From an uncultured Lachnospiraceae bacterium (GTDB lineage: Bacteria > Bacillota > Clostridia > Lachnospirales > Lachnospiraceae), in contig CADADA010000016.1 in NCBI GenBank assembly GCA_902786515.1, forward strand, positions 1-53,149: a stretch of DNA of 53,149 nt. Direction: 5' to 3'. The notes beneath the pieces were generated by a model. That model ran no database searches. It saw nothing but the letters and a program-made list of their open reading frames with translations, and was not told where the DNA came from. A program made the translations under genes and the position numbers. Each line of letters begins with the position of its first letter. Positions within the stretch are counted from its first letter, which is position 1. Shown here piece by piece: positions 8,109-16,244 of the stretch.

Positions 8109-8133
8109 CATTATGAATGTGGTCTGATATAAT
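8105..8133 (+). promoter_or_regulatory. Consensus sigma-A promoter of the second tRNA array
   Basis: Perfect TTGACA (8105-8110) and perfect TATAAT (8128-8133) with a 17-bp spacer. The -35 box overlaps the TGA stop of the preceding gene. Transcription would start near 8140, ~45 nt before tRNA-Pro. Confidence 0.93.
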
Positions 8134-8183
8134 TCTTTTTGTTGTGAGAACACAGTCACAACGAAGTGAATATCAGATACCGT

Positions 8184-8258
8184 CGGGGTGTGGCTCAGCT
8201 TGGCTAGAGCGCTTGATTTGGGATCAAGAGGTCGCAGGTTCGAATCCTGTCACCCCGA
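8184..8258 (+). tRNA. tRNA-Pro (TGG)
   Basis: Acceptor CGGGGTG/CACCCCG, anticodon stem CTTGA/TCAAG around loop TTTGGGA giving TGG. First of five tRNAs behind the strong promoter. No encoded CCA. Confidence 0.97.
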
Positions 8259-8264
8259 TTGCAT

Positions 8265-8335
8265 GCGGGTGTAGTTCAATGGTAGAACACTAGCCTTCCA
8301 AGCTAGATACGTGGGTTCGATTCCCATCACCCGCT
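8265..8335 (+). tRNA. tRNA-Gly (TCC)
   Basis: Acceptor GCGGGTG/CACCCGC, anticodon TCC in CTAGCCTTCCAAGCTAG, T-arm GTGGG-TTCGATT-CCCAT. Confidence 0.97.
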
Positions 8336-8359
8336 TTGATTTACCGAAAGGTAGATTAT

Positions 8360-8433
<74 letters not shown>

Positions 8434-8458
8434 TTTTTCTGTTTTACAGATATTTTAT

Positions 8459-8533
8459 GGTGGGTATAGCGCAGTTGGTTAGCGCGCCAGATTGTGGCTC
8501 TGGAGGCCCAGGGTTCGAATCCCTGTATCCACC
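8459..8533 (+). tRNA. tRNA-His (GTG)
   Basis: Acceptor GTGGGTA/TATCCAC plus the extra G at position -1 (8459) opposite C73, the histidyl-tRNA identity element. Anticodon GTG in loop TTGTGGC. Confidence 0.96.
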
Positions 8534-8594
8534 TTTTTGTTAGAGGATACTTGATGCGAGTGTCTGCTAACTTTTTTTCTTTTATGAAGAATGA

Positions 8595-8666
8595 TGGGCC
8601 ATCGCCAAGCGGTAAGGCACAGGACTTTGACTCCTGCATTCGCTGGTTCGAATCCAGTTGGCCCAG
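8595..8666 (+). tRNA. tRNA-Gln (TTG)
   Basis: Acceptor TGGGCCA/TGGCCCA, anticodon stem CAGGA/TCCTG around loop CTTTGAC giving TTG. Last tRNA of the array. Confidence 0.96.
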
Positions 8667-8670
8667 TTCC

Positions 8671-8710
8671 ATGCTCTTTACAGACGATGTGTTTGTGAGA
8701 GCATTTTTTT
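8671..8710 (+). terminator. Terminator of the second tRNA array
   Basis: Stem ATGCTCT / AGAGCAT followed by a run of T, starting 5 nt behind tRNA-Gln. Confidence 0.85.
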
Positions 8711-8737
8711 GAATAACAAATAAGAAGGAGATAAAAA

Positions 8738-9040
8738 ATGGTAAAACATATGATTTTATGGAAGATAAAGGATGACATTGCATCAAGTGAGAAGGAAGAT
8801 ATAAAAAAGGGGGTAAAAGAGGGACTTGAGTCTTTAAAAGGGAAAGTACCGGGAATAGTTGATATTCATGTACAGATTGACTCTCTTGATTCTTCAAATG
8901 CCGATATCATGCTTGATTCTACATTTGAAAATGAAGAAGCACTGAAAGGATATGCCGTGCATCCAGAACACGTAAAGGTTGCCGATGAAAAAGTCAGACC
9001 ATATATGATGACAAGACTTTGTCTGGATTTTGAAATATAA
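8738..9040 (+). CDS. Dabb family (stress-responsive alpha/beta barrel) protein
   Basis: 100-aa single-domain protein with the Dabb signature: MVKHMILWKIKDD at the start (conserved His), a central helix, and YAVHPEHVKV near residue 70. The fold is a dimeric ferredoxin-like barrel; most bacterial members have no known activity. AAGGAG 8 nt before ATG 8738 supports the start. It is 16 nt upstream of pepD, so the two are likely co-transcribed. Confidence 0.88.
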   Translation: MVKHMILWKIKDDIASSEKEDIKKGVKEGLESLKGKVPGIVDIHVQIDSLDSSNADIMLDSTFENEEALKGYAVHPEHVKVADEKVRPYMMTRLCLDFEI

Positions 9041-9056
9041 TAGGGAGTTGGATTTT

Positions 9057-10505
9057 ATGGTAACAGATGGACTGAAACCAAGAGAGGTTTTTAGGTATTT
9101 TGAGGAGATATGCAGTATTCCGCATGGCTCTTCGGATACAAAAAGAATAAGTGATTATTGTGTGGATTTTGCCAAAAGACATAATCTGAAGTATATACAG
9201 GACGAGTCGAATAATGTAATCGTTTTTAAACCTGCTACAAAAGGATACGAAGGTCGCAGTACAGTCATGATACAGGGGCATCTTGATATGGTGTGTGAGA
9301 AAGAAGAAGACTGTACAATCGATTTTGCAAACGATGGACTCACACTGATGGTATCGGGTGACCTGATTAGTGCGAAGGGTACAACACTTGGTGGAGATGA
9401 TGGCATAGCGGTAGCATACGGACTTGCACTCCTTGCCTCGGATGATATAAATCACCCTCCGCTTGAAGTGGTATTTACGGTTGATGAGGAAATAGGTATG
9501 CTTGGTGCAGCAGAACTTGACTGTACGCCGCTGAAATCAAGATATATTCTAAATCTTGATTCAGAAGAAGAGGGTGTACTTCTGGTAAGTTGTGCTGGAG
9601 GTGTGACTGTAACATGCAGTCTGCCGGTAGAAAAAGAGAAAAAAGCCGGTATCAGGGTAAGACTCAGTGTAGAAGGCCTTACAGGAGGACATTCCGGAGT
9701 AGAGATAGATAAAGGCAGGGGAAATGCATGTCAGATACTTGGAAGAATTTTATACTCCATTAACCGGTCGGTTGATTTTAACATAATTGATGTGAGTGGA
9801 GGGCTCAAAGATAATGCCATACCAAGAAGTGCAACAGTGGACTTAATGATTTGCGAAGAGCAGAAGAATCAGTTATCGGATTTGGTAACAGAACTGGAAT
9901 ATACGCTAAAGAATGAATATAGAAACAGTGATGAGGATTTGTGTCTGAGACTGGAGTGGCAGGACAATGCGACATGTGATGTTATGTCATATCTGACGGG
10001 AAGAAGACTTATAACTGCCTTATACGGGCTTCCCGGTGGTGTCCAGAAAATGAGTAAGGATATTGAAGGACTGGTTCAGACATCTTTGAATATGGGCATT
10101 TTAAAGGCATCAGACGAAGAGATAAATATAAGTTTTTCTGTGCGAAGCAGCGTGGATTCAGAAAAAAAAGAGCTGGTTGACAGGCTGGAATGCCTTATGA
10201 ATATGATTGGTGGAAGCGTATCTGTATGTGGAGATTATCCTGCGTGGGAATATAAAAAGGATTCTGTTCTACGGGAACTCATGAAAGAAATCTACACGGA
10301 ACAAACAGGAAAAGAACCGGTTATACAGGCCATTCATGCGGGGGTAGAGTGCGGTATCTTTACAGGAAAAATGAACGAACCGGATGCAGTTTCTTTTGGA
10401 CCTGACATTTATGATATACACACTCCGAAAGAAAGAATGAGTATTTCGAGTGTTGAGAGAACATGGAAATATCTGATTGAGATTTTAAAAAGGATAGATG
10501 AGTAG
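9057..10505 (+). CDS. pepD: Aminoacyl-histidine dipeptidase (PepD, M20 family)
   Basis: Cytoplasmic di-zinc dipeptidase. Metal and catalytic motifs of M20 peptidases are visible: IQGHLDMVCEK (~residue 78, metal His and catalytic Asp), TLGGDDGIAVAYGLALL (~115, bridging Asp), VFTVDEEIGMLGA (~148, catalytic Glu and metal Glu) and GLTGGHSGVEID (~215, dimerisation-lid His). 482 aa is the usual PepD size. ATG 9057 is preferred because AGGGAG is 9 nt upstream; 9030 overlaps the Dabb gene and has no ribosome site. Confidence 0.94.
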   Translation: MVTDGLKPREVFRYFEEICSIPHGSSDTKRISDYCVDFAKRHNLKYIQDESNNVIVFKPATKGYEGRSTVMIQGHLDMVCEKEEDCTIDFANDGLTLMVSGDLISAKGTTLGGDDGIAVAYGLALLASDDINHPPLEVVFTVDEEIGMLGAAELDCTPLKSRYILNLDSEEEGVLLVSCAGGVTVTCSLPVEKEKKAGIRVRLSVEGLTGGHSGVEIDKGRGNACQILGRILYSINRSVDFNIIDVSGGLKDNAIPRSATVDLMICEEQKNQLSDLVTELEYTLKNEYRNSDEDLCLRLEWQDNATCDVMSYLTGRRLITALYGLPGGVQKMSKDIEGLVQTSLNMGILKASDEEINISFSVRSSVDSEKKELVDRLECLMNMIGGSVSVCGDYPAWEYKKDSVLRELMKEIYTEQTGKEPVIQAIHAGVECGIFTGKMNEPDAVSFGPDIYDIHTPKERMSISSVERTWKYLIEILKRIDE

Positions 10506-10523
10506 CAACTCACCTATCCTTTA
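10487..10523. terminator. Bidirectional terminator between pepD and bioY
   Basis: AAAGGATAG-TGAGT / ACTCA-CTATCCTTT with an AGCA loop and A/T tracts on both sides. It lies between the convergent stops and overlaps the pepD stop codon. Confidence 0.85.
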
Positions 10524-10526
10524 TGT

Positions 10527-11078
10527 CTATGCATATAAGCGGGATTTAAGTCGTTTGCCCAACACAAGTGCAAGCACCAGTTTTATAATGTCGGGAATGA
10601 CAAATGGGAAGACACACCATGAAAGAACTGTAATCAGACTAATTGCCTGACTTGAACGGGTGTATAAAATCATGAACCATATAGTTCCAAAAGCATAGCA
10701 TACACATAATCCTATGAGCATTGCAACTGCCAAAACGATAGTACTATCCCCAAAAAAATGTGTTATCCCCCATATGATTAAAGCGGATAATAAAAATCCA
10801 ACCAAATATCCTCCTGTAGTTCCGAATAATACACCAATACCACCTTTAAATCCTGAAAAAACAGGTAGTCCTACGGCGCCAAGCAGCAGGTACACAAGTG
10901 TAGACAAAGTCCCTCTCCTGCCACCAAGAATAATAACTGTAATAAAAACACCGAAAGTCTGTAGTGTAAAAGGAACTGTCAAAGGTATGGAAATCCATGC
11001 ACATATTGACATAAGTGCTGCAAACAGTGCGATATACGCAATATCCTTAATTGAGAGTCGGTTGTTAGCTGTGTTCAC
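10527..11078 (-). CDS. bioY: BioY, biotin ECF-transporter substrate-binding protein
   Basis: Integral membrane S-component that binds biotin. It has about six hydrophobic segments in 183 aa and the BioY signature region IPLTVPFTLQTFGVF (~30-45) followed by GGRRGTLSTLVYLLLGAVGLPVF. It works alone or with a shared ECF energising module, which is not in this window. The start is GTG 11078, with AAGGAG 8 nt upstream. No biotin synthesis genes are near, so this is likely for salvage. A candidate BirA operator covers its -35 box. Confidence 0.93.
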   Translation of the reverse strand: MNTANNRLSIKDIAYIALFAALMSICAWISIPLTVPFTLQTFGVFITVIILGGRRGTLSTLVYLLLGAVGLPVFSGFKGGIGVLFGTTGGYLVGFLLSALIIWGITHFFGDSTIVLAVAMLIGLCVCYAFGTIWFMILYTRSSQAISLITVLSWCVFPFVIPDIIKLVLALVLGKRLKSRLYA

Positions 11079-11134
11079 TTTGAAAAATCTCCTTCCGTGT
11101 GGTTAATATATAAATGTTTTATCTGATGCCCAAT

Positions 11135-11163
11135 AGTATATATTAAACAAAAAAGTTTGTCAA
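11135..11163 (-). promoter_or_regulatory. bioY promoter
   Basis: On the minus strand: TTGACA (complement of 11158-11163), 17-bp spacer, TATACT (complement of 11135-11140). It is placed ~57 nt upstream of the bioY start. Confidence 0.85.
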
Positions 11164-11189
11164 CTAAAAAAATAATGATAGGTTGACGA
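11157..11189. promoter_or_regulatory. Candidate BirA operator
   Basis: Inverted repeat TTGTCAACT (11157-11165) / GGTTGACGA (11181-11189), two mismatches across the half-sites. The arrangement resembles the TGTWAAC / GTTWACA operators of biotin repressors, although the centre is 1-2 bp longer than usual. One half-site contains the bioY -35 box, so binding would block RNA polymerase. Confidence 0.6.
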
Positions 11190-11259
11190 AGAATTTGTAT
11201 TAACAATAAAAAACAATAAGCAATATCCTTTTGAATGTGAGACGGTGCTTATTATTCTA

Positions 11260-11288
11260 TTTACATTTTAAGTTCAAAATGATATAAT
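11260..11288 (+). promoter_or_regulatory. Promoter of the 11391 gene
   Basis: TTTACA (11260-11265), 17-bp spacer, TATAAT (11283-11288). It gives a ~95-nt leader that contains the hairpin CTTATAA/TTATAAG at 11311-11333. The stretch 11190-11259 shows nothing else. Confidence 0.75.
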
Positions 11289-11390
11289 AAAATTGTAAAT
11301 AAATCTTGCACTTATAAGAAAAAAATTTATAAGTGAGTGTGTAATCGTACATAAATAGTGACAGGTAAAATAGAAAAGGAGGAGTGTTAT

Positions 11391-12164
11391 ATGAGACACA
11401 AAACAAACAAAATATTTAAGAGAACCATAATGTTGATGTCAGCGTTGGCGATGCTTGTACTGGTGGCTGTGGTTGTGATGCGTTCTGACAAGGCAGATGC
11501 TGCAACTAAAACATCAGAAAAAGTAAAATTTGATCAGACAGAATACAAGATGACGTGTAAGAAAAAAGACCATAAGAATTATAACTGTATAACAATGATG
11601 ATATTGGGAACAACAAGGGATTCAGAAGATGAAAGCAGAGTATTGATTAGTGACGTTAAGTGTACAAATGAAAACTTCAAAGTGAAGAAAAATGAGTACC
11701 AGTCAAGAATAGACGTGTATTGCAAGGACAAATTTGCAGGAGAATCAGGAGAAGTAAGTTGTACGGTCAATGGTGTAGAACTTAAGGCTACAGTAACATT
11801 TTTGAAGTATCAGAATCCATTTAGAGAGTTTTCTATCGGAGGAGTAGATATGAAACAGAAGTTTAATAGTAAGTGCCAATATGTCACATATTATCCTTAC
11901 ACAGAGCATGATTTTACAGGAGAGCAGAAGGTAAGGATAAGAATGAAGAGCGGTTGGAGGATTAAGAGAATATTTATAGGGGATTCGGAATGCAAGACAG
12001 AAAGCTATTTTAGAGAAGGAATTGAGCTGAAAAAAATCTTTAAGACATATGATTTCAAAGAATCAACTCCGGATATAGTTATACTTTGCTATAACAAGAA
12101 ATTGGGCTACACGGAAAGGGAGTTCGAATTTTTGACAAACTTCAAATTGCCGAGTGCTAATTAA
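11391..12164 (+). CDS. Secreted protein of unknown function, Cys-containing
   Basis: Signal peptide or N-terminal anchor (residues ~9-28: IMLMSALAMLVLVAVVVM, then KADAA as a plausible cleavage site), followed by ~220 residues rich in Lys and beta-strand pattern. Several Cys (in KMTCKKKDH, VKCTN, VYCKD, EVSCTV, SECKT) could form disulfides outside the cell. I recognise no domain. ATG 11391 is chosen because AAGGAGGAG precedes it. The LRR surface protein begins 58 nt downstream, which suggests a two-gene extracellular unit. Function unknown. Confidence 0.75.
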   Translation: MRHKTNKIFKRTIMLMSALAMLVLVAVVVMRSDKADAATKTSEKVKFDQTEYKMTCKKKDHKNYNCITMMILGTTRDSEDESRVLISDVKCTNENFKVKKNEYQSRIDVYCKDKFAGESGEVSCTVNGVELKATVTFLKYQNPFREFSIGGVDMKQKFNSKCQYVTYYPYTEHDFTGEQKVRIRMKSGWRIKRIFIGDSECKTESYFREGIELKKIFKTYDFKESTPDIVILCYNKKLGYTEREFEFLTNFKLPSAN

Positions 12165-12222
12165 TTATATTTAGAGAATTAAAGTGCAAACAAAGTAGAT
12201 ATAAGTATGCGGAGGATAACTT

Positions 12223-13071
12223 ATGTTGAAAAAACATTTTAAACTATTTCTGGAATTGGTTGTTATAGTGTTCATATTGATAATATCAAGAAATGAAGTA
12301 TATGCTAATGTGTATACGGGAGCATGTGGTATTGCTTCCGCAACTAATAGTGTAAAATACAGTTTGGATACAGATACAAGTGAACTGATTATATATGCAA
12401 ATGCTGCGGGCGATTGTTACATGAGGGATTTTGAGCTTAATGTGGCGGATGAGTGGCTTCAATACAAAAATTATATTACGAGTGTAAAAATAACTGGAAG
12501 AGTAATGAATATAGGGGATTATGCTTTTAGAAATTGTACAAATCTTACAAGTGTGAGTATACCTAATGCAGTGATTGAAGAAATAGGAAGTTATGCTTTT
12601 TATAACTGTAAAGATTTGGTAAATTTCAAAAGTACACAAGGAAAGGTTTTACTTCCTTCCAGCGTTGACACCATAGGACAGTATGCATTTAACAATTGTT
12701 TCGACATAACACAGGTGCAGATGAATTCTAATATTTCAACACTACAAAATGGTACTTTTAAAGATTGTACCTCCATGAGCTCGATTTCTATAAACAGTGC
12801 AGTGACGTATATTAGTGGCACGTGTTTTAGAAATTGTTCATCACTTACCGGAGTATCATTACCGTCAGGACTTACATATCTTGGAAGTCAGGCGTTTATG
12901 GATTGCAGTGGATTATTGAATATAACAATACCACAATACGTACCGGACATACATCATCAGGCGTTTAAGAATTGTACCTCCATGCAGTGGATAAGTTATA
13001 AGACAGGAACAAATATATCATCTACCGCATTTGAAGGATGCAGCAGTTCTTTAGTACAGATACCATATTAA
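12223..13071 (+). CDS. Secreted leucine-rich-repeat protein (BspA-like, LRR_5)
   Basis: Signal peptide (residues 1-28), then a short domain and about six BspA-type repeats of the form IGDYAFRNCTNLTSVSIP from residue ~95 to the end, spaced 22-25 residues apart. LRR_5 proteins are surface or secreted binding proteins in gut and oral anaerobes. The repeat array reaches the C terminus, with no cell-wall anchor visible. AGGATAA upstream of ATG 12223 and an efficient terminator downstream frame the gene. Ligand unknown. Confidence 0.88.
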   Translation: MLKKHFKLFLELVVIVFILIISRNEVYANVYTGACGIASATNSVKYSLDTDTSELIIYANAAGDCYMRDFELNVADEWLQYKNYITSVKITGRVMNIGDYAFRNCTNLTSVSIPNAVIEEIGSYAFYNCKDLVNFKSTQGKVLLPSSVDTIGQYAFNNCFDITQVQMNSNISTLQNGTFKDCTSMSSISINSAVTYISGTCFRNCSSLTGVSLPSGLTYLGSQAFMDCSGLLNITIPQYVPDIHHQAFKNCTSMQWISYKTGTNISSTAFEGCSSSLVQIPY

Positions 13072-13080
13072 TATAAAATC

Positions 13081-13124
13081 AATACCCACTATTCTTTTGA
13101 GCGAGGAATGGTGGGTATTTTTTT
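13081..13124 (+). terminator. Terminator after the LRR gene
   Basis: Stem AATACCCACTATTC / GAATGGTGGGTATT followed by a T-run. Very stable. Confidence 0.9.
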
Positions 13125-13209
13125 AGAATTAAATATTTGTATAGGTTGAAATATTAACATATATATTTTAGGTTTGCTACTTTCATGTAAGAAAATTCAA
13201 AACTTATGA

Positions 13210-13238
13210 TTGATAGAATAGACTTTTTTTACTATAAT
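13210..13238 (+). promoter_or_regulatory. Promoter of the AlbA-domain regulator gene
   Basis: TTGATA (13210-13215), 17-bp spacer, TATAAT (13233-13238). The leader is ~95 nt. Confidence 0.8.
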
Positions 13239-13341
13239 TAAGAAAGTGAGTTTTTACTCAATGATGATAGAGAAAAACATGTCCAAGGAAGAATTTTGAA
13301 AGAAATTGAATTGATAAAGATATAAGCAGGAGGTTTGACGA

Positions 13342-14811
13342 TTGAAAGATAATATTTTAAAAGAATTAAACCTTAAAGAAAATCACGAACGTGAGTGCAA
13401 ATTGGCAACAGGTGTACTTCCGGAAAGTATATGGGAGACATATTCTTCCTTTGCGAATACCAATGGTGGAACAATTCTCTTGGGAATAAAAGAACATAGA
13501 GATTCATTTACGGTGGAGGGTCTGACAGAAAAGCAGATTATCAAGTATCAGAAGGATTTCTGGAGCACATTAAATGATAGAAACAAGGTATCAAAAAATA
13601 TTTTGTTAAATCATCATGTTCGCCCTGTTGCGGTAGTAGATAAGAAGATTCTTAGAATTGATGTTCCTGCGGCAGATAGACATGACAAGCCGGTTTATAT
13701 TGGAACAGATCCTATGAAAGGCACATATAAAAGAGATTATGAGGGAGATTTCCTTTGTACAGAAGAAGCAGTAAGAGCAATGTTTGCGGATCAGAGAGAT
13801 GTGTCCGGAGACATTGAAGTAATCGAAGAAATGGAGTTGGATGTGCTTAATCAGGATACGATTAAAGGTTATCGTATCATATTTAAGCAGCTTCACAGTG
13901 GACATCCATGGAATGCATTGGAAAATGATGAGTTTCTTATGAAATTGAGAGCGGTGGCAAAGAATGAGAAAGGTTCACTATCTCCAACGATAGCCGGACT
14001 TTTGCTCTTTGGAGAGGCATATCACATTACAGAGGTTTTTCCTAATTATTTTTTGGATTATCGGGAAGAATGTGATGATAAAGCGGTTCGTTGGTTATTC
14101 CGTACACATTCTAATGAAGGTGATTGGAGTGGAAATATATATGATTTCTTCTGTAAGGTGCGTACACGAATGGATGATGAAGTGGCAGTTCCATTTGCCA
14201 ATCGTAGAGATGGATATCGTGTAGACAGAGTGGATGTTCACGATGCCTTAGAGGAGGCTTTGGCAAATGCTTTGGCACATGCAAATTATTATGGCAGACG
14301 AGGAATCCTTGTGGTCAAAAATGGAAAGGAACTAACTATATCGAATCCTGGAACAATTCGAGTGACCAAAGAGGAATTTTATGCAGGCGGAAACAGTGAT
14401 CCAAGAAATCCCAATATTCTCAAGATGTTTGGATTTGTAAATGTTGGTGAACGTGCCGGAAGCGGTGTTGATAAGATTATGACCGCTTGGAAAGAGCAGA
14501 ACTGGAAGAAACCAGAGTTCGAATTTTCGGAACGCTCAGATAGGGTGACATTAAAACTGGAAGTAGGGCAGGTTGTGTATATTCCGGGAGCTGCTGATAT
14601 TAGAAATGAAACTACAAGTCAAGTGGCAATTTTGAAAGAAGATAAGATACTTGAGTATATCAGACATAATGGAAGTATTTCTTCACAGGAAGCCGCAGAT
14701 ATAGGTGGCTATAAATCTAAGACAGGAGCACGAAAATTACTTGATAAGATGATTGCAAATGGTTTGATTAAGAAGGTTGGAAAAGGACCGGCTACTAAAT
14801 ATATTATTTAG
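13342..14811 (+). CDS. AlbA_2/Schlafen-domain ATP-binding regulator with winged helix
   Basis: Three parts: an N-terminal AlbA_2 (Schlafen-like) nucleic-acid-binding domain (residues ~8-130, with SFANTNGGTILLGIKE), a GHKL-type ATP-binding domain (~300-400, with EEALANALAHANY and GERAGSGVDKI), and a C-terminal winged-helix region (~435-489). The family is usually annotated as a putative transcriptional regulator with RecG-like C terminus. The start is TTG 13342, 9 nt behind AGGAGG; no ATG fits as well. It is monocistronic with its own promoter and is followed by a cluster of 10-bp repeats that may be its targets (inference). Confidence 0.85.
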   Translation: MKDNILKELNLKENHERECKLATGVLPESIWETYSSFANTNGGTILLGIKEHRDSFTVEGLTEKQIIKYQKDFWSTLNDRNKVSKNILLNHHVRPVAVVDKKILRIDVPAADRHDKPVYIGTDPMKGTYKRDYEGDFLCTEEAVRAMFADQRDVSGDIEVIEEMELDVLNQDTIKGYRIIFKQLHSGHPWNALENDEFLMKLRAVAKNEKGSLSPTIAGLLLFGEAYHITEVFPNYFLDYREECDDKAVRWLFRTHSNEGDWSGNIYDFFCKVRTRMDDEVAVPFANRRDGYRVDRVDVHDALEEALANALAHANYYGRRGILVVKNGKELTISNPGTIRVTKEEFYAGGNSDPRNPNILKMFGFVNVGERAGSGVDKIMTAWKEQNWKKPEFEFSERSDRVTLKLEVGQVVYIPGAADIRNETTSQVAILKEDKILEYIRHNGSISSQEAADIGGYKSKTGARKLLDKMIANGLIKKVGKGPATKYII

Positions 14812-14820
14812 AAAGTAATT

Positions 14821-14924
14821 TATTGAACACTATCGAACACTTTTTGCTGTTATCGGACACAAAGTGTTCGATAAGTGACTTTTAGTGAACGGTAAGTATT
14901 CATTAATGACCATCTATCGGACAC
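14821..14924. repeat. Cluster of five TATCGRACAC-type 10-bp motifs
   Basis: Copies at 14821-14830 (TATTGAACAC), 14831-14840 (TATCGAACAC), 14851-14860 (TATCGGACAC), 14864-14873 (inverted) and 14915-14924 (TATCGGACAC). Two are head-to-tail and two form the near-perfect inverted repeat TTATCGGACAC-AAA-GTGTTCGATAA. This occupies most of the 216-nt gap before the aminotransferase gene. Confidence 0.75.
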
Positions 14925-15027
14925 TTTCAATTAGCATACATAATAATACTTGTCTTGACATAAAATGATAGTTGTGGCAAGATTTATTAATGTAGCATAT
15001 TAAGTTATTAAATGAAGGAGATTTAAG

Positions 15028-16215
15028 ATGATTTCAGAAAAAATGAAAGCTTTTGTGGCAGGAAGTTCTGTTATAAGAGCAATGTTTGAAGAAGGAAAAA
15101 AGATGGCGAGCGTGTATGGAGCAGAGAATGTGTATGATTTCAGTCTGGGAAACCCAAATGTTCCTGCACCGGAAGCTGTTAATAAAGCGATTATAGATAT
15201 AGTACATGAAGAAGAATCAGTTTTTTTACACGGTTATATGAGCAATTCCGGCTATGAAGACGTGAGAAAGGTAATATCCGACTCGATTAATAAAAAGCAT
15301 GGTACAGCATTTGATGAAAAAAATATTGTTATGACGGTAGGTGCAGCAGGCGGACTAAATGTTATATTAAAGAGTTTGATAAATCCCGGTGATGAAGTGA
15401 TAGCATTTGCACCATATTTTGGTGAATATCGTTCGTATGTTGGAAATTATGATGGAAATCTTGTGGTCGTTTCACCTGATACTGAAAGCTTTCAGCCTAA
15501 GTTCGATGAGTTTGAGGAGAAGATAACGGCAAAGACAAAGGCTGTAATTATCAATAATCCAAATAATCCTACGGGTGTTGTATATTCAGAGGAGACGATT
15601 AAAAAACTTGCAGACATCATGGAAAAGAAGCAGAAGGAATTTGGAACAGACATTTACCTGATTTCAGATGAACCATATAGAGAGCTGGTGTATGATGGTG
15701 TTAAGGTACCATACCCGACGAAATACTATGCCAATACGATAATAGGATATTCATACAGTAAATCCTTGTCCCTTCCGGGAGAGAGAATCGGATACCTTGT
15801 TATTCCATCAGAAGTAAGTGATTTTGAAGATGTATCATCAGCAGCAAATGTTGCTACAAGAATTTTGGGATTTGTGAATGCACCTTCGCTCATGCAGAGA
15901 GTAATTGCAAGATGCGTTGATGCAGAGGTAAATATCAAGCCATATAATGATAATAGGGAATTGTTATACAATAGTCTGTTAGAGTACGGATTTGAGTGTG
16001 CAAAGCCGCAGGGAGCTTTTTATCTGTTCTTAAAGTCACCTGTGGAAGATGAAAAAGTATTTGTGGAAGCTGCAAAGAAGCATCATATTCTTATGGTTCC
16101 GGGAAGTTCATTTGCTTGTCCGGGTTATGTAAGAATCGCATATTGTGTATCTCATGATACCATCAAAAATTCATTGCCGGCATTTAAAGAACTTGCAAAA
16201 GAATTTTTAGGCTAA
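15028..16215 (+). CDS. Pyridoxal-phosphate-dependent aminotransferase (class I/II, aspartate-type)
   Basis: Fold-type I aminotransferase of 395 aa. Visible are the cofactor-loop GAAGGLNVILKSL (~105-117), the substrate/PLP motif NNPNNPTGVVYS (~172-183), SDEPYREL (PLP-pyridine Asp, ~213) and the Schiff-base Lys in SYSKSLSLPGERIGY (~248). It belongs to the AspB/AlaT-like branch; the exact amino-acid substrate cannot be told. AAGGAG upstream of ATG 15028 fixes the start. TTGACA at 14955-14960 may belong to its promoter, but the -10 is poor. hisC follows 29 nt later. Confidence 0.9.
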   Translation: MISEKMKAFVAGSSVIRAMFEEGKKMASVYGAENVYDFSLGNPNVPAPEAVNKAIIDIVHEEESVFLHGYMSNSGYEDVRKVISDSINKKHGTAFDEKNIVMTVGAAGGLNVILKSLINPGDEVIAFAPYFGEYRSYVGNYDGNLVVVSPDTESFQPKFDEFEEKITAKTKAVIINNPNNPTGVVYSEETIKKLADIMEKKQKEFGTDIYLISDEPYRELVYDGVKVPYPTKYYANTIIGYSYSKSLSLPGERIGYLVIPSEVSDFEDVSSAANVATRILGFVNAPSLMQRVIARCVDAEVNIKPYNDNRELLYNSLLEYGFECAKPQGAFYLFLKSPVEDEKVFVEAAKKHHILMVPGSSFACPGYVRIAYCVSHDTIKNSLPAFKELAKEFLG

Positions 16216-16244
16216 AACTATTTTGAAAGGAACGATTGAGAATT

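Noticed and set aside
11311..11333. Riboswitch in the leader of the 11391 gene
   Set aside because: Only one short AT hairpin (CTTATAA/TTATAAG) is visible; no conserved ligand-binding motif.
14821..14873. LexA/SOS box
   Set aside because: GAAC/GTTC half-sites exist, but their spacing does not match CGAACNNNNGTTCG, and the neighbouring genes are not SOS genes.
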